Source of the DNA: Lepidurus packardi
Lineage: Eukaryota; Arthropoda; Branchiopoda; Notostraca; Triopsidae
Assembly (NCBI GenBank): GCA_023053545.1
Contig: JAKZAN010000005.1
Location: 9,858,001 to 9,922,000, forward strand
Reading direction: 5' to 3'
Length of the DNA: 64,000 nt
Of this stretch, positions 26,401 through 41,262 are shown piece after piece (position 1 is the stretch's first letter; each line of letters starts with the position of its first letter). The position numbers were made by a program, and so were the translations under genes. A model generated the notes under the pieces. It saw nothing but the letters and a program-made list of their open reading frames with translations, ran no database searches and had not been told where the DNA came from.

Positions 26401-28601
26401 CTTCATACACTGTTGTAAAGCGTAGAAACACTACCCCGAGTATGATAAGAACAACTGAATCCTTCAGTCATAAAGAGTTTATAAGGAACGATCGCTTGAA
26501 CATATATATCTCTACTAAGTGGAGTTTTTTTTTAGAGTTTCTGTTTGTTTTAGCTTGAAACTAACCAAATGTGAAAAGGGGGTACGCATATTATTCAACG
26601 AAATAATACCGTTCCAGACAGATTATAACCTCATCTTCTTTACCCTCATTAATTCACAAGCATGGAGACCGTATTCTGGACATATTCCCCCTTAATCTAA
26701 AGACAGATCCCTCTTTAGAATCTTTACAAAAAACGACAACGAAAATAACAGAAAACGAGGTAATCCTAAGCTCAGGACAAGACAACAGAAACACGAGCTC
26801 TTACGGATCTGGGAGTTAATTACCGTGAGGAATCCGTATTGAATTATCTATTGGCAAACACAACACAATCATCAAACTGAAGCGAAAAGAAGGGCCTGTT
26901 GTGGTCCTATTACAATTCAGCCGTTTGTGACTTAAATTCCTCTTCAAAGGTTTACAAACTGAAAAAAAAGACAAGCCTGTTTGGCCTGTTTTCTACTCAC
27001 AAGAAAAGGACTCTAAAAGCAGCTTAATTCTTTGTGCACCCCTACTTCCAGCAGACAAATCATACAACGAATCATACCCTTAAATTTCCCTGCAAACAAT
27101 TGACAAGACTTCCAGGTCTTCAAAACAGAATTTCCAGTAAAAATTTCCCAATACACAGGCTAACGGAGCTGAAAATGAGCTCTTTGAAATCGATCTGTTC
27201 AATACCATCAACACACTCAAGGAAAAGGGAATAGTGAAAGGGAGATAAAAAAAAAGAATACAAGAGCTCGACAACTTCATTCAAACTCACGAGACCCTTT
27301 TTTAGACCCTTTGTCTCATGGTGCAAGTCAATAAAAGTACTTTCCATGAGATCGATTTACTTTCTCACACTCATCATACTTGTCAGTCCCCAACAGGGCA
27401 AAATAAAAAGTCTTATTTTATCATGTTTTCCCCCCTTTTTTTGACAGCAACCCCCGCACAGAATCCACGATAACGAAAATCAAAGAAAAAATCGCTGTGG
27501 TCAAATAAAAACGTCTCCAATCCGATTGTCTCGACCACACCCTCGAGGGCACAAAAAACCATCAAATAATTCCAATCTCTTTTCCCACTCGTCCAAGGAG
27601 CTATTTACATATTTTTTTCGCTCCTTCCTCTCGAGCGAGTTTCGGCTGCTATTGCTGGGAGGGGGGAGTAATAAGTTTCCAGCTCCGAGTAAGTTGTCTT
27701 TTGTTCCTTCCTTCCTCCTTCTCCTCCACACACAAATATCATCGCAATTTGGTATCCCCCGAATAGTAAGTGTCGCTGTAAGAGTGAGGGAGATAATCAT
27801 CCGTAAACTACGACTCTCTTACCCTCCTGCACAACACCGCACCCCCTCCGACCTAATTGCTGCCACGCAACTATAACAACAAGACGGATATGAGCTGAGC
27901 CAACGCATTAGACTTTAGTACAGAAACTCGGGGGGTACGCATAAAAGGCACAGCCGATTTGCAGCTGGGGACCCATTGTCTAACCCTGGAATTAACACCA
28001 AATGACCATACGTGAGATTGTGACGAGCACATTTTCAAAGAACCGAAGAGCTGAACCCCTTGATACTTTTCCAAGTGCCGGGAAATCGTAAATTATCGGA
28101 TGAATGGCCCATAAGAGTCCAATTAGATTACTCACTATGACTTGATCCCCGCTTTTATGTTGACAAAAATGAAGACACTTGATGCAAAATGACAGAACTG
28201 GCAGGCTTCAAATTAAGACGGAATGGAAAGGACGAAACCACAAAAATGGTTGGATTTAACCCTTTTAACCCCTTTCCAAGTCCGAATTACTTAAGCTCCA
28301 GCCTGACGGTATTTTGTATTGGGATGATACAAGGGAATATTCCACTTCCTAGGGAACTAATGGACTACTAAAACGTACTATGGGTCAACAACGCCCGTAG
28401 TCGTCTCTGTTATTTCACGAGCTCATTAGCGATAACTTTTATGGAAAAACATCAACTTAGAAAGAGCACGGCAACCCAAAGGGGTTCAAACTCAAACTGG
28501 GGTTTGGGAGGTCAAACCATAAAAAAAAGACTAGGATTAAACTAACTCAAAAGGACGCAAACATTGCCAGACGGTTTGAGGGTAAACAAATTCGACCTTT
28601 C
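20464..28601. other. Gene desert between DIP and TMEM161
   Basis: About 8.1 kb without any coding exon I can support on either strand. The left end is probably 3'UTR of the DIP gene and the right end 3'UTR of TMEM161 (the two genes are convergent). Open frames here are short and lack domain wording. Notable items are an imperfect palindrome at 25124-25155 and AT-rich simple sequence. Confidence 0.6.
25124..25155. repeat. 32-bp near-perfect palindrome
   Basis: GAATTAGTAATACTGC is followed immediately by GCAGTAGTACTAATTC, which is its reverse complement apart from one position. There is no spacer, so it would form a cruciform or a symmetric protein site rather than a loop hairpin. Confidence 0.85.
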
Positions 28602-31534
<2,933 letters not shown>

Positions 31535-32400
31535 GATAAAGCCGATCAAAAACAATCACAGATAATCCCTAATTACAATTAAAGTTAAATTATTTTCCCT
31601 CCGCTCATTCTTCGCGTGAAAATAGCTCCCAGGCACCCAGCTAAGTTCCCAAAGTTTTGTGAGAATATTCCCAACTAACTAGTTCCCAGCGCCATCTCCT
31701 GAAACCAACACCAAATACTGCTAGCATTCATTTCGATAAAATCTAAAAATTCTTGAGAATTTTTTAGACAAGGTCAATTGGAAGGTTTATATCCCACGTT
31801 CAACATACCAGAGTTGAAATATAGTTTATTCAAAAGAGTTATTTCCTGTATAATAATTAAGTCAACAGAACTTCAATGATTTTCAGCTAGAACATTCATT
31901 CAACAACCGCATCCATTTCGCGTTCCTTTATCTTCCATGCACTCGCCACTTATTGCCGAGCTCCCAGAATCTCTCTTTTTCAGCCACTTACAATCCCTTT
32001 CCCCTCTTCTTTCTTTTAACATTCTCAAGTGTTTTACTTTTCATTGAGTAAAAACCGTTAGCCACACCCACTCCGATAAAAATTTCCCGCTCACCACAGT
32101 CGGGACAATGAAACGTTTGATAGCTGGGGTTTCCTTAAGAAGATTTTAACTTGAAATAAAAAATGGTACCATAACAATATTGAAAATAAAAAAAACGATG
32201 TAACAAATTCAGAAGACCAACGAAAAAAAAGATAACCACGACTTTTGAACTGAAAAGGCCAGAAGAAACAAGTTAGAAAGATAAACAAAAGACAGAAAAC
32301 CGAAGGAGTACGCTTATGTTATTTTTCTGCAATAAATAAGATAGAGAATCACAAGCTAGCATTGGAAACGTCCATAACTGTCCCTTCCATCGATGTGCTT
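31535..32400 (-). other. Spacer between CNOT4 and TMEM161
   Basis: About 870 bp holding the CNOT4 3'UTR and the TMEM161 5'UTR and promoter, both on the minus strand. No separate gene was seen. Confidence 0.6.
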
Positions 32401-35400
32401 TCACATATCTGCAAAAAAAAAAAGGATTGAAAACTATTAGAAACATATTAAAAAGGAAAATGTAACTTACTGTCCAGTAGTTTCTGTGCTTCTGCTGCTT
32501 TGTTGGGGCGCAAATGGGAAAACCCTGGTGGAGGAGTGGGCGTGGCCGCCGCCATGCCATGGAGGCCAACCTGAGGTGGCCAGACGGCACTCAGCGAATT
32601 TAACGCGTCCAGGCGAGAAAACGAGGGTGGTAAGACACAAGACGAACTGTTTTGTCCCAATCCCATGTCTTGGTAATCTAACGGATGTGAGGGTTGGCGC
32701 GCTTGGTGCCTAGGAGCTGCGGAAGCATTATAGGAATCGAAGGAGGAGCTCGACTCCGTCAATTGTTCCAGGTACCGGAGCCAATGAGGAGGCGAATCTG
32801 AGCGAGAATCCGTAGGATGGCCACTCGAAACAATGGCTGGATCTAAGGCTGTCCAATCCGACAAACTGCTTCTCCATTCTGCTAAACAAACGCAAAAAAA
32901 TAAATAAAATCCCAGAATCCAATCCCAATACGAATCCAATTTCCAAAGTTTGCATATAAATCATTTCTTTTCCCTTCCTCGAACGAATAATTTGCCAAAA
33001 AAGGGAGGCGTACTTTTACCAGCGGGATTTTGAGTCTGAACCGGTGGATTGCATAAATTTGGGTGACGCAAATTTCCGCTGTTGCCGAAGTTCGAGTTGG
33101 GGAAGAGCGTATGGAGACTGTCTTGCCAATCTTTAGGCCCCACCCCCATATCATTCTTCCCATCCTGGCCCAGAGCGTATCCGGAACTGTTCGTATTATA
33201 GCTCAGTCCACCTCCGCCTCCTAAATTGCCTCCGTAACCTAAAAAGAAGCAAAAATACAATACAAATGCAAGAATTTAAAACAATTTTTACTAAAAGTCT
33301 GCAATGTTAAGTTTTCTATGTTTTCTTACTTGCTAAAGGATAAAATTAAAAGTGTTGTTTAATAAAAATGTTAAGTGAAATGTTGATGTTAAGTGAAGTT
33401 ACGTGTTAAGTGAAGTTGTGTTAAGTGAAGTGTTAATGTGAAATGTTAAGTGTTCTATAACTGCTTACCAGGTAAAGGATTGTGGGTGGCGTGTCGATTA
33501 GCCGTTTGACCTAGTAGTCCTAAATGTGTTAAACCCAGACCCATGCTAGCTCCTCCCATTCCGCTGTTTTCGGCATAAAAGCGACCAGGAATGGAATTCT
33601 CCATGGATGACGTATAGTTGGAGCTCTGCGGCTGGTTTGCCGAGGAAATAAAGGGCAAAATCTTGCTACCTCCTAGTTCTAATGGAAAAGAATACATTAA
33701 GATTCGAACTCAACATTCAAAACTTAAAAAAAAAAATAAAAAAAAAAATGCTACCTGACTGACTCATGGGCCTAGATAAGCCCGAAAAACCTAAACCGGT
33801 ATTATGCGGAGGTGGATTGAAGCCTGGGGGAGGGATTCTATTTCTTTGGGCTAGGTTTGGAGGCATCATGGAGCTTCCCATGCCCAAGCTCAAGCTGGAA
33901 GTTCCACTGGCCAGACTCGACGGGTCATAGAGTCCCGGTCGTGGCTGTGAAAACAGCTGTTGCTGCTGCTGAGCTGTGGGTGTCGAATGCTGGTGCAGCG
34001 TATTGAAGAACACATGGGAGCTGGGTGGTTTCGGGTTGGAAAAGGGGTAGTTGTTGGTACTAACATGAGCAGGATTGCCATTGGATGACTTTTCCTTCTC
34101 GAGCATCTCTGCGAGGGCCTTTTGGGTCTCGTGGAAGGGATCGAAACCTAAATCGTCGTCTCCGGGCTTGAAAAAGGAATTCGAGTTTTCTAGATTCCCT
34201 TTCTGGCTTGAAGTTTCTTCAGGTTTCAAGTTGGATTCGATGTGCCACGTCTGGGCGGGGCAAACGGTTCCGTCCTCGTGGGGCATCCAGTTGTGGCTCG
34301 AATGCGAATTCGCGGCGAAAAATTTACGGTAATCGTTCTCTACGCCTTCACCGGTGCCAATTAGTGCTTCTGACGGCTGTAGAACTTTGGAAGTAGATCT
34401 ACAAGCCGTTTCAGCAGCGTCTCTCAACCTGGTTAAGTATAACAAGAAAGTTTCACAGCTTTACCAGTGAAATGGAAAGATTTTTTTAACATACCGATCT
34501 ACTTCTTCCTCTTCAGCAGCGAGGGATAAAGATGTGGGTGAAGGTATCGAGAATCCATTGTCTAATGGGGGTGGGGGGCTCGAATGATTCGAAGATGACC
34601 CTGAACCCGAAGGTGGCGACCCGGAACTGGATCGGGGAGGAGTACTAGGGTTAGGAATCGTTGTATTGGACGCGGTTGGCGTGGCTCCGCCTCCACCCTT
34701 CTCCTTAATCTTACGCAGCTTTTCCTCTGTTTTTTTATGACGAGATTTTTCTTTGAGTTCTGCCTTGCTGGTCCCTGTACCTACCAAAAAGGTTTCAATA
34801 CTTAGAAATAAATTCCACAAGCTGGCGTTTTAAAATCCAGAACTGTTTCCTAGTCAGTTCAGATGTGACTATGACGAACAAGAGCCGCGTTCGACTTCAA
34901 CTTAGATTAGCCAAGCTTCCTTAACTTACGCTTACAAGCGTTCGTTTTAGTCTAAACTTTGAAAGTTTATGTAGGTCGATTTGGAGAGTCTTGACTCGAA
35001 AACGAACGGTTATAAGCATAAGTTTACGATTGCTCCTCCCATGGAAAGGTGTTTGTCGAAAGTAAACAATTTACGAATTGTTCATTTTTCGCGTATGGAT
35101 TGCAATAGCAAATTATTGTTTTTTTCTGTGGGGATATAATTTCTTCTATTCTTGAAACAGTGTTTCGTATTATAGTATCCGGATAAGGTGTGGCTGAGGA
35201 AGATGTTGACGGGAAAATTGTCTCCCATTGGTTGTTTTTAACTTACGCTCGTGCTTCTTGTCCCAAAATTCAATACTTCGATGAAAAATCATTGATTGCC
35301 AATTACAATGACTAAAAAAATCAATTAAAACATATTAAAAGTAGCGTATTCTTGAGAAGCGCACAGTTTCTCGGCATACGCGTAATAAACAAAGGAAATA

Positions 35401-36804
35401 AATAAGGGGGCGGGGTTAAGTTTAAGTCTGGGCACATGAGTAGGCCTACTCGTTATAGACTTGCCTGACTTGAGACCAAAACTAAAAGTCGATTTTGGAA
35501 GTCTAAGTCGACTAGCTAAAGAAAACGCTTATAAACACGAACGCGGCTATGATTTGAAGGTTTAGCTTTAAAGATAATTAAGGCGTAAATACCTGAGACG
35601 TTGCTGGGCAAGTTGAGACTGGTAGTACTGCCACTGGTACTACTACTGCTCGAGCTGCTCGGTACTGAAGTACACAAGGTGGGCCACGCATCCCGACTGC
35701 CGCCACTTGGCGGCGAATTCGAAGGTAAGACGGGCAAACTTTGAGGCAAAGGAGGGGAACTGGAAGGTTTCCGGTTCTCCTTATTCAAGGGTACCAAATA
35801 CAAAAGCTGCTCATGCAAGCTTCTCTCGTAATCCGTATGTCTCCCTTGTTGCATTTCTTCCTTGGTGAAACTAGCCGCATCATCTCCTACGGACATACAA
35901 AGGAATTGTTGATATACAATGTTAATATGCATATCATTTTCGTAGAATGACTGATACGGGTCCGTACCTATCTCGTGGAGGTACATGCAATCAGGCTTAG
36001 GACAGCTCTGATTCTTCATAAAGTGGGAACAATACTTGGTGGTACCCAAAGAGGCTCGTATTGTTTTCCCCTCTACGGTAATGTTGTTGACAGCTTGAAT
36101 AGCTCGTAAGGCATCTTCTCCTTTTATGTAAGTCACATAGGCACTCGCACTCGGACCCTAATTAAATATACGCTCAGTTAAACCCAGCTTAAATTTTAAA
36201 ATTTCCAGACGAACGTCACCTGATTGCCTGCATACTGTGTGCTGTGGTTGATGACGACTTTATGGATCTTTCCAAATTTCCCGAAATATTCATGCCGCTT
36301 CAGGACCTAACGAAGTCGGATTTCAATGACAAAACTCGAAGTTAATTACCGAAACAAAGGAAGGGTGCGAACTTACGTCTGGGTCTGCCAATCGTGAGGA
36401 AAGACCAACCACAAAGACCAAGTTTTTCTGGACGACTCGCACGTTGGCTAAATGCTTCCTGCTCTCGGTGACTTTTTGCTTTCTTTGTTGATCTTTCTGT
36501 CGTTTCTCAGCTTTAATCCGGGCCATTTCTTCGGTGCTTAGAGGCTTAAAATCCGCAGGGTTTTCTGGATACGCTTTGCGACACGCTGGACAGAGCCCAT
36601 TTTCGTCAGTTCGAATACGATGCCAGCAGAAGCGACAAATCTACCAAGGGTGTAACCACTTATAGCAGTTATTTGGCGTCAGACAGAAAGGTATACCTGG
36701 TAGCCACAAGTGCAAGGAAAGAAACTCATGTCGTCCATTTCCAGAGGTTCCATACACAAGGGACATTCCACAGGCTCATCTGTGCTAGTACTCAACATAG
36801 ACAT
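32401..36804 (-). CDS. CNOT4: CNOT4, RING E3 ligase of CCR4-NOT
   Basis: Eleven coding exons on the minus strand: 36804-36697, 36640-36377, 36306-36220, 36157-35968, 35886-35593, 34780-34495, 34428-33755, 33678-33469, 33238-33020, 32881-32471, 32408-32401; 916 residues against 575 in human. Residues 14-57 form the C4C4 RING finger (CPLCMEPLE to CPACRK), followed by a basic coiled stretch, an RRM (KNLVFVVGL onward), and a CCCH finger (KYCSHF to PDCMYLH). The rest is Ser/Pro/Asn-rich, with the conserved FDPFHETQKALAEMLEKE block and DWQDSLHTLFPN. Known role: ubiquitin ligase that couples stalled ribosomes and mRNA decay to CCR4-NOT. The last coding piece is 8 nt (completes Asn, then Met, stop). 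The 81-bp intron after the CCCH finger is open in frame. A probable non-coding first exon ends near 37339 with donor GTACGT, and the acceptor lies near 36862. Confidence 0.95.
33367..33455. repeat. GTTAAGTGAA microsatellite-like repeat
   Basis: The word GTTAAGTGAA recurs with small changes about six times within the CNOT4 intron between 33469 and 33238. It is non-coding simple sequence. Confidence 0.8.
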
Positions 36805-37855
36805 GGCTGGAAGCGATTCCTGACGATTCAACCAGATGAAATTTGATCAAGTAGGAGAACCTGGAAGATAAACAAGACTTGATATGTAATGGTATTACAT
36901 TGTCCCACTCCTACTAAGCAAACTAAACCTCCCAGGTGGTTGCAAGGCACTTTAAAAGCTCTTATTTTGCTCTGAAAGCAGTCACTTGAGTTTACAAAGC
37001 TAAAAGAACTTTCACAATTTGGGAGGATGGGTTAAACCCCCAAGCCAAGCCTTCCATTTCTAACCCACTCGATTATTATTCCTGACAACCCCAGATCACG
37101 CTCATGACATCCAACTTGGATTCGATTAGAGAACCAAAGATATGAAATCCTAATTTTTAAGACCAAATCCAAGCTGGAAGACCCCGACCTCAATCGGATG
37201 GAGAGCTCAATTATTGTTGCGTTGGATGATGGGAAACTTCTCTCGGAATCCCCCGACATGTCGTATTAAAATTACATTTCCTGCTCTCTTTATTGATTAT
37301 AAATAAATCAATGGATAAAAAGACACAGTTTTACGTACCTTGTAAGGATTTGCGAGCACTTGAAGTTGCCTAATTTTTGTCTGGTATTTTGACTTGACCC
37401 CGGAGCTAGGGCAGGGAACGTACACACGTTAGCTAGGATTGCAATGAGAAGAGTCACTCGGAATCCTAGTAACCCTTATCATTACTCACCAGAAGCGCTG
37501 TAGTCACTAAATAATACAAGCCATCTAGTGGGCGAAATAAGCTATACGAAAGCTTTTCAACCTGCTAGAAAATAGAAATAACTTCAGAATATAACTAGAA
37601 GGCTGTATTTTTCTAAAAAAAAATTTCCCATCGACGAACACTTCTTAGATTCGTTTGCACAACTTACTATCTAGGCACTTTTTAAAAATCCTTCTACACT
37701 GTAAAAAAGGGATTTGGACGGTTCGCGAAGTTCACAAAAGACGGAATCATTAAAATGGACGGAAACGATATACAAAAATACTGTGTCAAAAAAACACAAA
37801 TTAAGAAGCAGAATAAAAAAATTTTGAAATATGGCTGCAGATCTTTTTGAGCGCT
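36805..37855 (-). promoter_or_regulatory. CNOT4 5' region and flank
   Basis: The sequence just upstream of the CNOT4 start shows an acceptor-like TTATCTTCCAG (minus strand, near 36862) and, further up, a donor-like ACAAG/GTACGT near 37338. This suggests a non-coding first exon around 37339-37420 and a 5'UTR intron of about 475 bp. The remainder to 37855 would hold the promoter and the 3'UTR of the next minus-strand gene. Inference only. Confidence 0.45.
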
Positions 37856-40800
37856 TCAACCCTTCCAATTCCATATTGCTGCACTTAACGTAGCTGTCAT
37901 GACAAAAAACGAAGCGAAAACGGACGAAGCTGCCGATTTAAAACTAAACGTCTTAATAAACGCTTCGGAAGTACTCCAAGGATCGGAGCCATCATCGAAA
38001 TACATGGGACACTGGTCTCCTATACGAAATATTCCAACGATAAGTAAAAACCCATACAAAAAAGGGACGCAATTTACGTTCTCTTTCGTATTCCTGCATA
38101 TTTAAAGACACGGAGGCGCCTTCTGTATAATTGAAACTCGTCACATCTTGATTAACTGTGCAATACGGTCCTAAGGCTTGCGACATCAAGATCCCTGTCA
38201 AATCCGAACGTTGGTACACCTAATTCAAAACATAATACAAATCAAAGTTCAAAAGGAGAATAAATTTATATTAGAATTTTACCCAGCAACGATATTTGCT
38301 AAAAGCATCCAACTCGTCGTACGTGATAAGATACGACTTGAGATTCTCTTTCCAAAAACCAACACATTTCATCTTATAGTCGGGATCACCTAAAAAGCCA
38401 TTCGTTAAAACTCATACCCATACCAACTGGATTAGTGTGGCAAAAGCGTTGCAAAAGCATTGCAAAAAGCGAAGGGGTAAAGGGATACAGGTTTAAAAGC
38501 GCAAATGATTAATAAAGCGACTATGCATGAAAAGCGTAAAAGCATAAAAACACTGAGTGGTAAACTCTACTGTAAATGTCCACAGGCCGCCCTTTGTAAT
38601 CCACAGACAAGCAGTAGTTTTCATCAATCCAAATTTCCTTTTGTTCGTGATCGCAGACTGAAAAGTCGGAGATATTCTCTTTACAGTATACATCTGGGCG
38701 AGGGGACTCGGTAATGCCGCCCAAGATACGCGTCTCAAAAGGGATATCGCCTTGTTGTTCGAACCGGAATTTGCCAGCGACTGGGCAGCGAATGGGAACG
38801 GGATCCTTAGCTGTGAAAAGGTATATAAATAGACGCTATGAATCAATAACGTCGCTTTTTTCTCTTATCAATCCACTTGTCGCCTTCTGGGTATCCTTTG
38901 CCACCTTGAACCTGTCGTTTGGGGGGTGAAGAAGAGAAGACGGGGAAGGAAGAAGAAGGGAAACGAAACTGTTGCGATCCATCTTACTGTAAATGTCAAG
39001 TGGCCGCCCGTACATGTCCACAGAAACGCAATGTTCAGTATCAATCGTCAACTCCTTTTGTTCGGGGTCGCAAACAGAAAACCTTGATATGCTTTGATAG
39101 CAACTGACGTTGGGACGTGGCGAATCAGTTATACCACCGTAAATACGCGTTTCGAAAGGCGTGTACCCAATTTGTTGGAAACTGAAGAAGCCTGCTACGG
39201 GACACCGTATTGGCTCGGGTTCTTTCGCTTAAACGTGATAATGAATTGACACGTAGATTAACTCGATATTTAAGTAATTAATTCATGGGGACATCAATAA
39301 GTTATTACGGAAGATGGAAACTGATTATTTACCTAATAGTAAGTCGTACTTCCATTGTTGTTTGCCAGGAAATTGCACCCAGGAGCAAACGGTATGGAAA
39401 TCGTCTTTAATAAGCGCAATGCCTTTGCGGTAACGAATGATGTTATGATGGCGAGGTACAAAATCAAAGCAGATGAAATCTTTTTGGCTGGAAAAAAAAT
39501 GGGTACGTTAATTTCTTTTGTTTCTTCACTGTATTAATAATCTTTTGTTTATACCAGCCATCAACGTTCTGACGCGTCATGAGGATTCTCGAGTCCCTTG
39601 TTTCTTTGCAAACGTAGACAGTTTGGCGATACCTGCCCTCATCTGGATACCAGGTTTCAATTATGTGAGTTTGGTTGATAAAAACGTCCGCGTCAATGTT
39701 GGCTGTGTTAATCCAATAGCCTGAGAAATTGCTAGGTAGATTGCAGCCTGGGGTCACGATCTCCGATTTCACTAGACAAAAATAAGCAATTGAAACTTCT
39801 CCGTACAATGCGCCAAGATTACGATCGCTTTTACCTGGGTTCAGACGATAACGCTCTGGACTTTCTTCAGGAGACTTTAAAGTGTTGCACTCGGGGGTGA
39901 TGGAACCTCCCATGTATAAGTCGTCGTCACGATTCTTGAGGAAGCAACGAAACTTTTCGTCTTTACGAGATTCTTTGGTGTTGGCTACAGCAAAGAAGTG
40001 GTTTTTGCCCACGAACCAATCTCCCAAACAACTGAACTCCACGTCTTACCGAGAAGAAAAGAGCGCGCAAGTTAAACACAATTGAATTTGAAGCCGGGGG
40101 AAAGTTTTGGTACTTCAAGGACAACTTACTTCCGTCAAAAGTTTCCGACATGCCTTGGCATTTACGGTAAGTAATGTTAAATTTCTGATTGGTGATCAAG
40201 AACTGAGATCCTGCAGTTTGACAGGAATGAATGTATGCATCAGGGTTATTGCACTCGCCAGTGAAACGAAATCGGTTTTGATAAGCGAAATTCCAGACGC
40301 CTTCCAAGCCAGAGCGGCAATTAACTGGTACGAAGTTTTCAGCAAACAAGGTAATGAGCTGCTGATCGGGGTTTATGCCGCGGCAGATGTCGTCCAAGTT
40401 AGGAATTTTGCCAGATAGGATATTTTTGCACCCCGCTGAAAGATAAAACAAACATGTTAGTTTATATAACGAGGTAGAAGTGCATAAGAATAGGAATTTA
40501 CATTCAATCTTGTCCAGGATGTTAACAGTGCGAACGAAGAATTGAACGCAGTGATAACAATTCGTGTTTGCCTCATGGAAAAGAAAGGAGAAGTTGACAT
40601 GGAGATGGTTTCGTGATTCTAAGCAATTGCCTCTTCCAGACATGGAATCTGCGTTAATCTCTGTGTTACTGTACTCGCCATTTTCCCGGTAAAACCACGA
40701 CCCTCGCACTATATTTGGTATATGGCATTGCTCATCCTTCGCTTGGCCACCTGTATGTGTAAGTATCAGATCGAGAAGTTATGAGTAAGTGGAAATTATG

Positions 40801-40884
40801 GCGGATATTAGTCTTACCTGGAATGTTGCTCAACAGGAAACACAAGACAGAAAAGATCCCCCAGATAATACTTGCTAATTTCAT
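37856..40884 (-). CDS. Secreted/anchored Cys-rich DUF7042/7043/7044-type protein
   Basis: Minus-strand exons: 40884-40818, 40750-40502, 40435-40130, 40044-39835, 39771-39555, 39487-39333, exon A 39227-38988, exon B 38810-38571, 38389-38283, 38219-38078, 38019-37856. With one of A or B the product is 618 residues; with both, 698. It opens with a signal peptide (MKLASIIWGIFSVLCFLLS) and ends with a hydrophobic segment (SSVFASFFVMTATLSAAI) followed by WNWKG, suited to a membrane or GPI anchor. Between lie repeated Cys-rich modules with wording such as GSWFYRENGEY, LEGVWNFAYQNRF, FSCLGDWFVG, SGYWINTANID and RCPVAGKFRF. I recognise the layout as the arthropod family annotated in databases as DUF7042/DUF7043/DUF7044; its function is unknown to me. 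Exons A and B are 68% identical and both phase 1-1. The gene is head-to-head with the Shisa-like gene (378 bp apart). Confidence 0.82.
38571..38810 (-). other. Alternative exon B of the DUF7042-type gene
   Basis: A second 240-nt exon, same phases, coding for KDPVPIRCPVAGKFRF to KGRPVDIY. Its donor TACA/GTAGAG is weaker than that of exon A and its acceptor is TTCACAG. Entered from the preceding exon, both A and B begin with Ala-Lys-acidic-Pro, which suits either exon being chosen alone. Confidence 0.8.
38988..39227 (-). other. Alternative exon A of the DUF7042-type gene
   Basis: A 240-nt exon, entered in phase 1 and left in phase 1, coding for a module from KEPEPIRCPVAGFFSF to YGRPLDIY. It is the upstream member of a homologous exon pair; the donor is TACA/GTAAGA and the acceptor TTTAAG. 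Confidence 0.8.
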
Positions 40885-41262
40885 TATGAATTGCAAGTAT
40901 AACGGTTCTAAAAGAAACTAAAACATAAATAAAGCGTCACACCCAGTTTAAAGAATGATCATTTACAGAGAGGGCGCTTTCTAGGAGTAAAAATTTCAAA
41001 GGAGGAGAAAAGAAATCGTTACGAGCCCCTAGCGGGCGACGTTTGCAACACGGAAAGTATCAAAAAATCGTCTACATGGAAATTATCAGTGAAGGCTTAT
41101 AGCTCGATCCAGAATTCGCAATATCTTACATATAGCGATACGCAGTAAAGAACGAGGAACTTCCCTTTTTGTTTTGATCTTCCGACCTTTACTCTTCAAC
41201 AGTTTAGCGTTGTGAGATTACGCTAAGTTTCGGATAGCAAGGAGAGATTAAGAAGATACAAA
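40885..41262. promoter_or_regulatory. Shared divergent promoter region
   Basis: 378 bp separate the start codons of the minus-strand DUF7042-type gene and the plus-strand Shisa-like gene, so both promoters and 5'UTRs must lie here unless there are upstream exons. No clear TATA box was singled out. Confidence 0.55.

Noticed and set aside
32486-34396. Several plus-strand frames opposite CNOT4
   Set aside because: Antisense shadows of the long minus-strand coding exons.
38830-38987. Coding continuation of exon A across the 177-bp gap to exon B
   Set aside because: The continued frame past the donor TACA/GTAAGA holds stops; the stretch is intronic.
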